Position numbers and translations under genes: made by a program
NCBI GenBank assembly: GCA_937893945.1
Contig: CALCTA010000187.1
Location: 1 to 8,370 of the forward strand
DNA: 8,370 bases
Direction of reading: 5' to 3'
Origin: an uncultured Clostridia bacterium
Lineage (GTDB): Bacteria; Bacillota; Clostridia; Oscillospirales; CAG-272
The notes under the pieces: model-generated
Database searches by the model: none
What the model was told of the DNA's origin: nothing
Seen by the model: only the letters and a program-made list of their open reading frames with translations
Shown here: piece by piece, positions 1 to 5,918 of the stretch
Numbering within the stretch: the first letter of the stretch is position 1
How the letters are laid out: each line of letters begins with the position of its first letter

Positions 1-50
1 CGTAGGGGAGACCTGCGGTCTCCCGCGGGCGAACACAGTTCGCCCCTACC
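1..50. repeat. Double-hairpin intergenic palindromic repeat
   Basis: Two perfect 8-bp hairpins stand side by side. The first pairs gggagacc (6-13) with ggtctccc (17-24) around loop tgc; the second pairs gggcgaac (27-34) with gttcgccc (38-45) around loop aca. The pair is bounded by the inverted ends gtag (2-5) and ctac (46-49), or gtagggg/cccctac if the stem bases are counted. The same GTAGGGG ends with different stem sequences recur at 4646-4868. It lies downstream of the VTT-family gene, where it may cap the transcript, but there is no T-run, so it is not called a terminator. It may extend beyond the window edge. Confidence 0.75.
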
Positions 51-102
51 GTGTTTCGAAAACATCCTTATGAGAACGAGCCTAACTGCGGATCTTTTGT
101 TT

Positions 103-885
103 TTATTCTTCTGTTTGGTTTTCTTTTTCGTTCTCTGTCTTTTGCTTCTCCTCGGCGGCGATGCGGCGCTTGTCGAGGTACTTATTGAATCTGTACGCGG
201 CGTAGAAGACGGCAACGAAAAATATACCCCAGCCGCCTATGTAGAGCACCCACTGCCACGGAGACGTGAAATCGTTAGAGATAACGTTTGCCGTGCTGAA
301 GATTATTGTAGCAACGCCTATTCCTCTGCCCACGATTATCGAGGGGATAAACCATTTCAGCGACATCCGCAGAGTTCCCGCAACCATTACGAGCGCGTCG
401 TCGGGAAACATAGGAAATAACATCATCAACGGAAAGAAGACCGTTCCCCTGTGATTAAGCAGCTCTGACGCCTTCTGACAGTCCTTTTCACCAAGAACCT
501 TCTCACAGAGCTTATATCCGCCCGTGCGGCCCGCGAGATACATTATCAGGCTTGAGAGTATAACTCCTATAAAAGCGATGGCAAATGCCTGCCACGGATT
601 CGAGAAAAGAGTTTGCATAAGCAAAATAAAAGCCATCGAAAGTCCGGGCACGAAGCAGAGCAGCGTAGTAACCACTACCTGAACGAGTATAAGGATGCAC
701 CAGCCGTACCAGGAATCGCGGAATTCTCTGAACAGCTCTATATTCAATTTCACCCCGTCCTCAAAGTATATCACTCCAAAAGCGAGAAGTATCAATGCCG
801 AGACTAAGGAAATAAGCGCAAGGATAAGCAATATAAACGCCACGCCTGCTATTCTTCTCTTATTATTCTCCCAAAATTTCTTCAT
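103..885 (-). CDS. VTT/TVP38-TMEM64 family (DedA-like) integral membrane protein
   Basis: A 260-residue multipass membrane protein of the VTT (formerly SNARE-associated) family, which includes YdjX, YdjZ and DedA relatives. The biochemical role of most bacterial members is unsettled; lipid scrambling or undecaprenyl-phosphate and envelope homeostasis have been proposed for relatives. Seen in the sequence: hydrophobic segments at about 12-40, 62-92, 98-118, 148-170, 177-200 and 211-232; the family core with GRTGG (119-123) and PMFPDDALVMVAG (158-170); and a highly charged Lys/Glu tail from about 235. The ATG at 885 is preferred over an in-frame ATG at 900 because AGGGG sits about 8 bases upstream of it and 260 residues fits the family. 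It follows secG on the same strand with no promoter seen between, so co-transcription is likely. The family call is firm; the function is not. Confidence 0.85.
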   Translation of the reverse strand: MKKFWENNKRRIAGVAFILLILALISLVSALILLAFGVIYFEDGVKLNIELFREFRDSWYGWCILILVQVVVTTLLCFVPGLSMAFILLMQTLFSNPWQAFAIAFIGVILSSLIMYLAGRTGGYKLCEKVLGEKDCQKASELLNHRGTVFFPLMMLFPMFPDDALVMVAGTLRMSLKWFIPSIIVGRGIGVATIIFSTANVISNDFTSPWQWVLYIGGWGIFFVAVFYAAYRFNKYLDKRRIAAEEKQKTENEKENQTEE

Positions 886-896
886 TTGCTTTCCCC

Positions 897-986
897 TCAT
901 TCATTGATAGTGAAAGACGGACAGCACCAAGTCTGTCCGTCCACATAGGCTTTAGCCACTTCGGAAATATCCGAATCAATTTGCAT
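897..986 (-). CDS. Candidate 29-residue small protein between secG and the VTT gene
   Basis: An ATG one base after the secG stop (TAA-A-ATG) opens a 29-codon frame that ends in TGA just before the ribosome binding site of the VTT gene. The peptide is acidic at its start and contains a WCCP motif near the C-terminus. It has no membrane segment and I do not recognise it. There is no Shine-Dalgarno sequence upstream, so translation would need re-initiation by ribosomes finishing secG. The frame fills the whole gap between the two genes, and the 9-bp hairpin at 916-941 lies inside it. It could equally be a chance open frame in a leader or spacer. Confidence 0.25.
   Translation of the reverse strand: MQIDSDISEVAKAYVDGQTWCCPSFTINE
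916..941 (-). other. Hairpin in the secG-VTT gene spacer
   Basis: A perfect 9-bp stem, gacggacag (916-924) with ctgtccgtc (933-941), closes an 8-base loop. A second small palindrome, ttcgga-aata-tccgaa, lies at 960-975. On the minus-strand transcript the large hairpin is followed by UUUCACU rather than a U-run, so read-through into the VTT gene is expected. It may attenuate or stabilise the mRNA, or simply reflect coding sequence. Confidence 0.5.
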
Positions 987-987
987 T

Positions 988-1233
988 TTAGAGAACTATA
1001 ACCGTAATTACGATAACGGTAGCAAATACAAGAAGGCAGAATACTACTGCAAGAATAGTGGTAATTCTCGAAAGCAGCTTATCCTTAGTCTGACCCTTTC
1101 CCTTAGAGAAGAAGGTATCAGCAGAACCCGTGATGGTGCTCGAGAGCTTCTTATCCTTACCGGACTGCATAAGCACACAAGCGGTGAGCGCTACTGCCAA
1201 AACCATAAGTACAATACCGAGTGCGATTTCCAT
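988..1233 (-). CDS. secG: Preprotein translocase subunit SecG
   Basis: An 81-residue SecG, the small accessory subunit of the SecYEG channel that helps SecA-driven export across the cytoplasmic membrane. The layout is that of the family: membrane segment at about 4-22, the conserved LMQSGKDKKLSSTITGSADTFF-type loop (21-42) rich in Gly and Ser, a basic stretch (44-56), and a second membrane segment (57-80). Length is normal for SecG. The ATG at 1233 is chosen because GGAGGT lies 7 bases upstream (1241-1246); an in-frame TTG at 1248 would overlap that site. In many Firmicutes secG is followed by rnr and smpB; here the next gene is a VTT-family membrane protein. A sigma-A promoter lies at 1302-1330. 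Confidence 0.92.
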   Translation of the reverse strand: MEIALGIVLMVLAVALTACVLMQSGKDKKLSSTITGSADTFFSKGKGQTKDKLLSRITTILAVVFCLLVFATVIVITVIVL

Positions 1234-1301
1234 ACAACACACCTCCAAAATAATCTTATTAACTGCCCATCTTTGAGGGCCAAATAGTCGTTAGCCTTAA
1301 C

Positions 1302-1330
1302 ATTGTACCACAAACAAAAGAAAAAATCAA
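1302..1330 (-). promoter_or_regulatory. Sigma-A promoter for secG
   Basis: On the minus strand TTGATT (1330-1325) and TACAAT (1307-1302) are separated by 17 bases, with TGG directly before the -10, a TGn extended -10. Transcription would start near 1296, giving a leader of about 60 bases before secG. Confidence 0.7.
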
Positions 1331-1409
1331 TAGCCTTTTCACATTTTTTTAAACTTTTTCATATTTTTTATGTAAAAACGCAGAATTACTTGCTTTTTTG
1401 AGCTTACTA

Positions 1410-1438
1410 TTGACAAAAAACAGAAATAAATTTATAAT
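1410..1438 (+). promoter_or_regulatory. Perfect consensus sigma-A promoter (P1) for the sigma/anti-sigma/VWA unit
   Basis: TTGACA (1410-1415) and TATAAT (1433-1438) match the consensus exactly with the optimal 17-base spacer, and T-rich tracts upstream (1340-1400) could act as UP elements. The start would be near 1445, leaving a leader of about 130 bases before the sigma gene. No riboswitch fold was recognised in that leader, which is a series of A- and T-runs. Confidence 0.8.
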
Positions 1439-1504
1439 AAATATAGTATTTTTCGCAGGTCTCACTAAAGTTTTAAAAATTTTTTGCGCTTTTTTTAAAA
1501 AACG

Positions 1505-1533
1505 TGTAACCTTTTGCGAAAAATTACGACATA
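1505..1533 (+). promoter_or_regulatory. Candidate ECF-type promoter (P2), possibly autoregulatory
   Basis: TGTAACC followed by a T-run (1505-1515) resembles the AAC-containing -35 of ECF sigma factors, and CGACATA (1527-1533) resembles an ECF -10, with 15 bases between them. It lies 45 bases before the start codon of an ECF sigma gene, where autoregulatory promoters usually sit. The match is by eye to the general ECF pattern and is not proven for this subgroup. Confidence 0.5.
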
Positions 1534-1578
1534 TAGGGTGAGGACGAAAATTGCACCCAAGAAAAAAGGGGGGATCAG

Positions 1579-2133
1579 ATGGAGGATTTCAAGATCGTGG
1601 ATCTGTACTGGGAGCGCTCGGAGCGCGCTATCAGCGAAACACGAACGAAATACGAAAGAATGCTATCGGGAATATCCTATTCTCTTCTGCGCTCAGAGGA
1701 GGATGCCGAGGAATGTGTCAACGACACCTACCTGTCCGCGTGGAACAGTATGCCAAGCGACAGACCGATATACCTCGGCGCGTATCTCTCAAAGATAATA
1801 CGCGCGCTCTCGATAGACCGCTTCAGATCCAAGCATTCCAAGCGCCGCGGCGGCTTTGAGGAGCTGTGCGAGGAGCTTGACGAGTGTATCCCCGACACTT
1901 CAAGCATACAGTCTCAATACGAGAACGGTCAGCTTGCAAAGACCATCAACCGCTTTATCGAGGAGCTTCCCGAGGAAAAACGAGTTATCTTCGTGCGAAG
2001 ATACTTCTACTCCGACTCGGTCGAGCATATCGCCAAGCGAATGGGATTTACGTCCTCTAAGGTCAAGACCTCTCTCTTCCGCATGCGCGAGGAGCTGAGG
2101 CAAATCTTAGAAAAGGAGGATATGCTCGTATGA
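1579..2133 (+). CDS. ECF-type RNA polymerase sigma factor
   Basis: A 184-residue sigma-70 family protein with only regions 2 and 4, as in ECF sigma factors, which direct RNA polymerase to stress or envelope regulons when freed from an anti-sigma factor. Region 2 spans about 20-90, with the DAEECVNDTYLSAWNSMP helix (42-59) and the SKIIRALSIDRFR segment (71-83) that contacts the -10. Region 4 spans about 124-177, starting INRFIEELPEEKRVIFVRRYF, with a helix-turn-helix at about 146-170. The linker between them (91-120) is acidic. The start is supported by an AAGGGGGG tract about 6 bases upstream. Its last codons overlap the next gene by 4 bases (ATGA), a sign of translational coupling with its probable anti-sigma factor. 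The target regulon cannot be read from this window, apart from a possible own promoter at 1505-1533. Confidence 0.9.
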   Translation: MEDFKIVDLYWERSERAISETRTKYERMLSGISYSLLRSEEDAEECVNDTYLSAWNSMPSDRPIYLGAYLSKIIRALSIDRFRSKHSKRRGGFEELCEELDECIPDTSSIQSQYENGQLAKTINRFIEELPEEKRVIFVRRYFYSDSVEHIAKRMGFTSSKVKTSLFRMREELRQILEKEDMLV

Positions 2134-2858
2134 GGGATCAAAAGTACAATAAGGACTCAGAGCTTCTGCTCGAGGCTATCGGCGAGATAGACGACAGATT
2201 TATCTTTGAAGCCGAAAGCTACGAGAAAAAGAGAAGCTCACTCCCCTTGCGTAAGCTCATCATCGCAGCGGTGGCTCTCTCGCTTGTCTTTACCTTCACT
2301 CTCTCGCTCGGTATAGGTCTTATGCTCGGCTCAAACAGAGACAAGGTTGACAATGATTTCAACAACGCGCCAAACGAGGAGCAGGACAGTGCTGACGACG
2401 GATTTAACAATGCAGGCGCTGACGAAGATAATATCAAGCCCGGAGTTCAGCCGATCACCACGCTTGAGGACGCGCTGCACAGCGTGAAATTCTCATCTGA
2501 GGGCTTTAGCACCACCTTTGAACGAGATATGCTCTTTGACGGAAGCACAAAGCTCATCTGGAAATACTCAGACGAGGAGAGCTACAGAGTATGCACCATC
2601 TCAAGTGCCTCAGACACCAAGAGCATACGAAGAGCTCTTGAGCACAAGAAGGATTTCTCTGAGGTAACCGAGCCTGCGGTGGACTCTATCGACGGCTTCT
2701 GGATATGCTTTGGCGACGGTCTCGTTTACACTCCCTACCTCAAATCCTCTGACGGAAACGTAGGCTACGGCGAGCTCTTCGACTACGAGCAGGAGCTTGA
2801 GCCTTCAAAGTCATTCGCGACCTTCATTCGCGAGATCATCAAGAAAGAATCAAACTGA
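2130..2858 (+). CDS. Probable membrane-bound anti-sigma factor
   Basis: A 242-residue single-pass protein. The N-terminal 42 residues are cytoplasmic and carry ELLLEAIGEIDDRFIFEAE (11-29), a short acidic motif I associate with anti-sigma factors next to Clostridial ECF genes. A membrane segment follows at about 43-67. Then comes an acidic, Asn-rich linker (70-105) and an extracytoplasmic domain (about 106-240) with two cysteines (155, 193). No zinc-binding HxxxCxxC motif is present, so it is not a ZAS-type anti-sigma factor. The start overlaps the sigma stop by 4 bases; an AAGGAGG lies 10 bases upstream. The role, holding the sigma factor until an envelope signal is sensed, is inferred from position and topology. 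The C-terminal domain is not recognised. Confidence 0.7.
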   Translation: MRDQKYNKDSELLLEAIGEIDDRFIFEAESYEKKRSSLPLRKLIIAAVALSLVFTFTLSLGIGLMLGSNRDKVDNDFNNAPNEEQDSADDGFNNAGADEDNIKPGVQPITTLEDALHSVKFSSEGFSTTFERDMLFDGSTKLIWKYSDEESYRVCTISSASDTKSIRRALEHKKDFSEVTEPAVDSIDGFWICFGDGLVYTPYLKSSDGNVGYGELFDYEQELEPSKSFATFIREIIKKESN

Positions 2859-2887
2859 AAACTTTTTAACTTAAAAGGAGAACTGTT

Positions 2888-4498
2888 ATGAAAAAAGCGC
2901 AAAGAATCATTATTTCAGTAATCGCATTTATTTTAGTAATATCTATGGCAGCCTGCTCAAAAAGCGAGGACGGAGCATTCGATATAATTGGAGACGCCGG
3001 CATGAACAACGCGCCTGGCTACCCCAACTATGACGGCAACAAGGTTACCAACGAATACGGCGAGGGAAGCTTTGCTCCCTCGGAAGACGCAGATGAGGGT
3101 GTCGCCGACGCCCCCGTTGAAGAAGGCGTCAACAAGGACGAGGTGGTTGACCAGAACATTTACGAAAACCCCTTTATCAAGGTTGAGGAGATGGACACGT
3201 CCACCTTCTCGGCTGACGTTGACACCGCATCCTACACCTTCCTTCGCAAGATGATAAATCAGGGCTACAGCCTCTCCGAGCTTCAGAACACCGCAAAATA
3301 CAACGTGCTACGCACCGAGGAGATGGTAAACTACTTCAAGTATGACTACGCTTCTCCCGCTGAGAACGAGGTATTCGGAGTCAACGCTACCATTTCCAAG
3401 TCCCCTTGGAACGACGACACCTATCTTATGATGCTCGGCATCAAGGCGACCGAGATAGAGGAGAAGACGGCAAATAACCTCGTATTCCTCATTGACGCAT
3501 CGGGCTCTATGTCCTCTGCCGACAAGCTTCCCTTGCTTCAGGAGGCATTCGTTTTCCTTACCGAGCAGCTTGACGAGAACGACACAGTCTCAATAGTTAC
3601 CTACGCGGGCTCTGAGAGAGTAGTTCTGAGCGGCGCATCGGGCAACAAGAAGCAGACAATTATCGACGCTATCAATAATCTTAAGGCAGGCGGCTCCACC
3701 AACGGTGAGGCAGGCATAAACAAGGCTTACGAGATCGCAGAGGAGAACTTCAAGCCGGGCGGAAACAACCGCATCATCCTTGCATCCGACGGCGACCTTA
3801 ACGTAGGCATCCGCGATCCCGAGCAGCTTGAAAAGCTTGTTGAGGAAAAGAGAGATGCAGGTATATTCCTCTCTGTCCTCGGCTTTGGCACGGGCAACTT
3901 CCGTGATGCAAATATGAGCGCTATCGCTCAGACGGGCAACGGAGTTTATCACTATATCGACTGCTCGGCAGAGGCAGAGCGCATCTTCACCGATTCCCTG
4001 CTCTCCACCATCTACACGGTCGCAAAGGACGTAAAGTTCCAGCTCACCTTTGACAAGGATTACGTTTCGGAGTACCGCCTTATCGGCTACGAGAACCGTA
4101 TGCTCGCAAACGAGGACTTTGACGACGATACCAAGGACGCGGGAGAGGTCGGCTCGGGACACACTCTGACGATCTGCTACGAGCTTAAGCTCAAGAATCG
4201 CGAAACCGAGGAAATAAGACCTGATTGGGTCAAGCTCGCTATCCGCTACAAGCAGCCCGATGCAGACATCAGCAAGCTCTGCGAATACTATTTCGGCGAC
4301 GGACAGATCGTGGGGGAGCCTGACGAGGACTTCGTGTTCGCAACTACCGTAATTGAATTTTCTATGCTGCTTCGCAACAGCCAGTACGCGAAGAACGAGA
4401 TCTCTCTCGAGTATCTTATCGAGCGCCTTGACGGACTTACACTTGACACCTACAAGGCAGAGTTCAAGTCGCTGCTCAATACACTTGCTAAAAAGTAA
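2888..4498 (+). CDS. VWA-domain lipoprotein, YfbK-like family
   Basis: A 536-residue surface lipoprotein. A signal peptide ends in lipobox MAAC with the lipidated cysteine at 23, followed by an acidic, Gly/Asn-rich spacer to about 95. A von Willebrand N-terminal region (about 100-185, starting EEMDTSTFSADVDTASYTFLR) precedes a VWA domain (about 197-378) with a complete metal-ion-dependent adhesion site: DASGS (203-207), Thr271 in GGSTNG, and Asp301 in SDGDLN. The C-terminal part (about 380-536) matches the region that follows VWA in YfbK-type proteins. Such domains bind protein ligands through a divalent metal. AAGGAG lies 7 bases before the ATG, and the gene starts 29 bases after the anti-sigma gene with a hairpin after its stop, so the three genes form one unit. 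The ligand is unknown. Confidence 0.88.
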   Translation: MKKAQRIIISVIAFILVISMAACSKSEDGAFDIIGDAGMNNAPGYPNYDGNKVTNEYGEGSFAPSEDADEGVADAPVEEGVNKDEVVDQNIYENPFIKVEEMDTSTFSADVDTASYTFLRKMINQGYSLSELQNTAKYNVLRTEEMVNYFKYDYASPAENEVFGVNATISKSPWNDDTYLMMLGIKATEIEEKTANNLVFLIDASGSMSSADKLPLLQEAFVFLTEQLDENDTVSIVTYAGSERVVLSGASGNKKQTIIDAINNLKAGGSTNGEAGINKAYEIAEENFKPGGNNRIILASDGDLNVGIRDPEQLEKLVEEKRDAGIFLSVLGFGTGNFRDANMSAIAQTGNGVYHYIDCSAEAERIFTDSLLSTIYTVAKDVKFQLTFDKDYVSEYRLIGYENRMLANEDFDDDTKDAGEVGSGHTLTICYELKLKNRETEEIRPDWVKLAIRYKQPDADISKLCEYYFGDGQIVGEPDEDFVFATTVIEFSMLLRNSQYAKNEISLEYLIERLDGLTLDTYKAEFKSLLNTLAKK

Positions 4499-4514
4499 TT
4501 CTGAATAGTAAATA

Positions 4515-4545
4515 AGCGGGCGGATAATATCCGCCCGCTCTTTGT
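4515..4545 (+). terminator. Rho-independent-type terminator after the VWA gene
   Basis: An 11-bp perfect stem, agcgggcggat (4515-4525) with atccgcccgct (4529-4539), closes a 3-base loop 16 bases after the stop codon and is followed by CTTTGT. The T-run is short, but stem strength and place support termination. The stem strongly resembles the arms of the repeats at 4657-4675. Confidence 0.7.
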
Positions 4546-4585
4546 AAAAGTATCATTGTATTTTCGCGGAGGACCGCTTGGCAAG

Positions 4586-4613
4586 CCGCAAGTTTTCTTC
4601 GAAAACATTGTGG
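4586..4613. repeat. Intergenic hairpin related to the repeat at the right end
   Basis: The pairs ccgcaa/ttgtgg (one G-T pair) and gttttc/gaaaac (4592-4597/4601-4606) form a 12-bp stem with one bulged A and loop ttc. The left arm, ccgcaag followed by a T-rich tract, resembles the reverse complement of the hairpin at 8328-8352. Confidence 0.5.
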
Positions 4614-4621
4614 TCGCCCCC

Positions 4622-4680
4622 ACAAGATTTGGTGTGATTTTTATGTTTCGTCTGTAGGGGAGGATATTATCCTCCCGTTT
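4622..4680. repeat. 59-bp direct repeat, copy 1
   Basis: It matches 4810-4868 at 55 of 59 positions with no gap; the resemblance runs a few bases further left with one indel. It contains a non-palindromic half beginning acaagatttggtgtg, then GTAGGGG and a palindrome gggaggat-att-atcctccc. Confidence 0.9.
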
Positions 4681-4729
4681 ATTTTGCACCAACTTGACGG
4701 GAGGGGAGACCTCTATCCTACAAACGAAA
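4646..4729. repeat. Composite palindromic element bounded by inverted ends
   Basis: Outer ends tttcgtctgtagg (4646-4658) and cctacaaacgaaa (4717-4729) are inverted repeats matching at 12 of 13 positions. The left half carries the perfect palindrome of repeat copy 1, and the right half carries a degenerate inverted counterpart (acgggagg and gagacctctatcctac). The layout, two hairpins inside inverted gtag/ctac ends, matches that at 1-50. Confidence 0.7.
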
Positions 4730-4751
4730 TTCAAGGCAACAATTAAAACCG

Positions 4752-4811
4752 GTAGGGACCGGCGTCCCCGACGGTCCTAAAAAACGGGACGCCAAGGATG
4801 TCGTCCCCTAC
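4752..4811. repeat. Second composite palindromic element
   Basis: Inverted ends gtaggg (4752-4757) and ccctac (4806-4811) enclose two weaker hairpins: ggaccg/cggtcc (4756-4761/4772-4777) and gggacg/cgtccc (4786-4791/4802-4807). Its right end runs into repeat copy 2. Confidence 0.65.
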
Positions 4812-4868
4812 AAGATTTGGTGTGATTTTTATGTTTCGTCCGTAGGGGAGGATGCTATCCTCACGTTT
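4810..4868. repeat. 59-bp direct repeat, copy 2
   Basis: The second copy of 4622-4680. Of the 4 differences, two change the middle of the palindrome (att to gct region) and one (4863) breaks a stem pair, so this copy folds less well. The start-to-start distance is 188 bases. Confidence 0.9.
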
Positions 4869-4881
4869 GTTCCGCGATACA

Positions 4882-4914
4882 CAAAAAAGCACCCGAGCGT
4901 TTCGCTCGGGTGCT
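4882..4914 (-). terminator. Rho-independent terminator of the SH3b lipoprotein gene
   Basis: A perfect 12-bp stem (4888-4899 with 4903-4914, arm agcacccgagcg) closes a 3-base loop. On the minus strand it is followed directly by six T. On the plus strand it is followed by gattttttaa, so it can also stop transcripts coming from the left. Confidence 0.9.
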
Positions 4915-4929
4915 GATTTTTTAATTAGA

Positions 4930-5736
4930 TTATACGGGATCAGGATTTACTACGGGAGTCTGGTTAGGATCTACAGGAGCAGGCTCTTCGCCCTCAACCT
5001 TTACGTAATCTACCGAGCAGAAGCCGTACTCAACTACCTCTGCGTCGTCAACTGTCTTTGTGAATCTGATCCAGACCCACTTGCCGTCCTCGGTCGTACC
5101 AAGCTTCTCAACAGCGTCGCCGTCCTTTACCTGATACTTCTCATTGCTGATGTTTGCAAGAACGTTTACGTTAGTGTATTCCTCACTATTGGAGCAGTTC
5201 CAAGGAGTTGTACGTACGTTAAGAGTGTAAGGAGATCCGTCGGTCTTTGTGCCAAGTCCGTTGATAGTTGCCGCAACGGGAGTCTCAAGAGTAACGAGAG
5301 TTACCTTGGTCTTATCAGAGGTAAGGATCTCGTCAAGAACGTATCCTTCCTTCTTGGATTTTGTATCAGCATCCTCAAACTTGATCTTTGTCCATGTGCC
5401 GTTGGTCTCAACGCGCTCTACTTCAGAAGCCCATTTAGCAACGCCAACAAAAGTCTTAGAGGAGAGCTTTGCGGTCTCACGTACCTTTACGGGATGGAGT
5501 ATGTAAGCTTTTCCGCTGGTAGCTGTAAAATCACTTGCATCTGTAACCTTGTTTCCGTCCTTGTCGGTAGCATCACCGGTAGAATTTTCATCGGTAGGCT
5601 TGGTATCTGAGGGATCTTCAAATTCAAATCCAAGATCTTCGGAGTTGTCTTCGTTTTCCTTCTTGTTGTTACAAGAAACCAAAGCAACGGGGAGGATCAT
5701 AAGCAAAGCAAGCAAGAGAGCAAGTAATTTTTTCAT
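4930..5736 (-). CDS. Lipoprotein with two SH3b-like domains
   Basis: A 268-residue secreted lipoprotein. The signal peptide (1-21) ends in a lipobox-like LVSC with the lipidated cysteine at 22, then an acidic low-complexity linker to about 70. Two bacterial SH3-like repeats follow: about 75-140 (VKVRETAKLSSKTFVGVAK ... WTKIKF ... GYV) and about 168-247 (LNVRTTPW ... VEKLGTTEDGKWVWIRF ... YGFCSVDYV). The second has two cysteines (181, 240) that could form a disulfide. A Pro-rich tail ends the protein. SH3b domains usually bind cell-wall peptides, so a wall-associated role is likely, but no catalytic domain is present. AAGGAG lies 6 bases before the ATG. It has its own promoter (5833-5862) and terminator, so it is a single-gene unit. 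Confidence 0.82.
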   Translation of the reverse strand: MKKLLALLLALLMILPVALVSCNNKKENEDNSEDLGFEFEDPSDTKPTDENSTGDATDKDGNKVTDASDFTATSGKAYILHPVKVRETAKLSSKTFVGVAKWASEVERVETNGTWTKIKFEDADTKSKKEGYVLDEILTSDKTKVTLVTLETPVAATINGLGTKTDGSPYTLNVRTTPWNCSNSEEYTNVNVLANISNEKYQVKDGDAVEKLGTTEDGKWVWIRFTKTVDDAEVVEYGFCSVDYVKVEGEEPAPVDPNQTPVVNPDPV

Positions 5737-5812
5737 TTTTTTCTCCTTTATATTTCAAATCATTTTTTTGATATTTTTTCATTTTCGGACATCTGCGCAG
5801 CAGGTAAAACTC

Positions 5813-5850
5813 CCTGCTCGTATGCACTTTAAATTATATCATAGAGCAGG
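5813..5850. promoter_or_regulatory. Inverted repeat across the lipoprotein promoter
   Basis: cctgctc (5813-5819) and gagcagg (5844-5850) are perfect 7-bp inverted repeats spanning the -10 and the expected start, with a further agcagg at 5799-5804. This could be an operator or leader hairpin; no regulator is identified. Confidence 0.3.
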
Positions 5851-5862
5851 TATTTATGTCAA
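5833..5862 (-). promoter_or_regulatory. Consensus sigma-A promoter for the SH3b lipoprotein
   Basis: On the minus strand TTGACA (5862-5857) and TATAAT (5838-5833) match consensus exactly with an 18-base spacer. The start would be near 5826, with a leader of about 90 bases. Confidence 0.8.
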
Positions 5863-5918
5863 GTACCTACACCCAAATTTTTAAACTTTTTTACAAGAAA
5901 ATTTGTATAAATTTTCTA

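Noticed and set aside
3590..4162. Long open frame of 190 codons on the minus strand
   Set aside because: It lies wholly inside the VWA coding region in antisense, has no ribosome binding site, and does not resemble a known protein.
4622..4868. Repeats considered as a CRISPR array
   Set aside because: Only two copies, 59 bases long, with a 129-base gap that itself contains palindromes; no cas gene nearby.
4852..5610. Plus-strand open frame of 252 codons
   Set aside because: Antisense to the SH3b lipoprotein, which has a clear signal peptide, ribosome binding site, promoter and terminator. It starts within repeat copy 2.
5896..5917. 9-bp A/T-only hairpin just after the udp stop
   Set aside because: The stem has almost no G-C pairs and the minus strand after it is A-rich rather than T-rich, so it does not qualify as a terminator.
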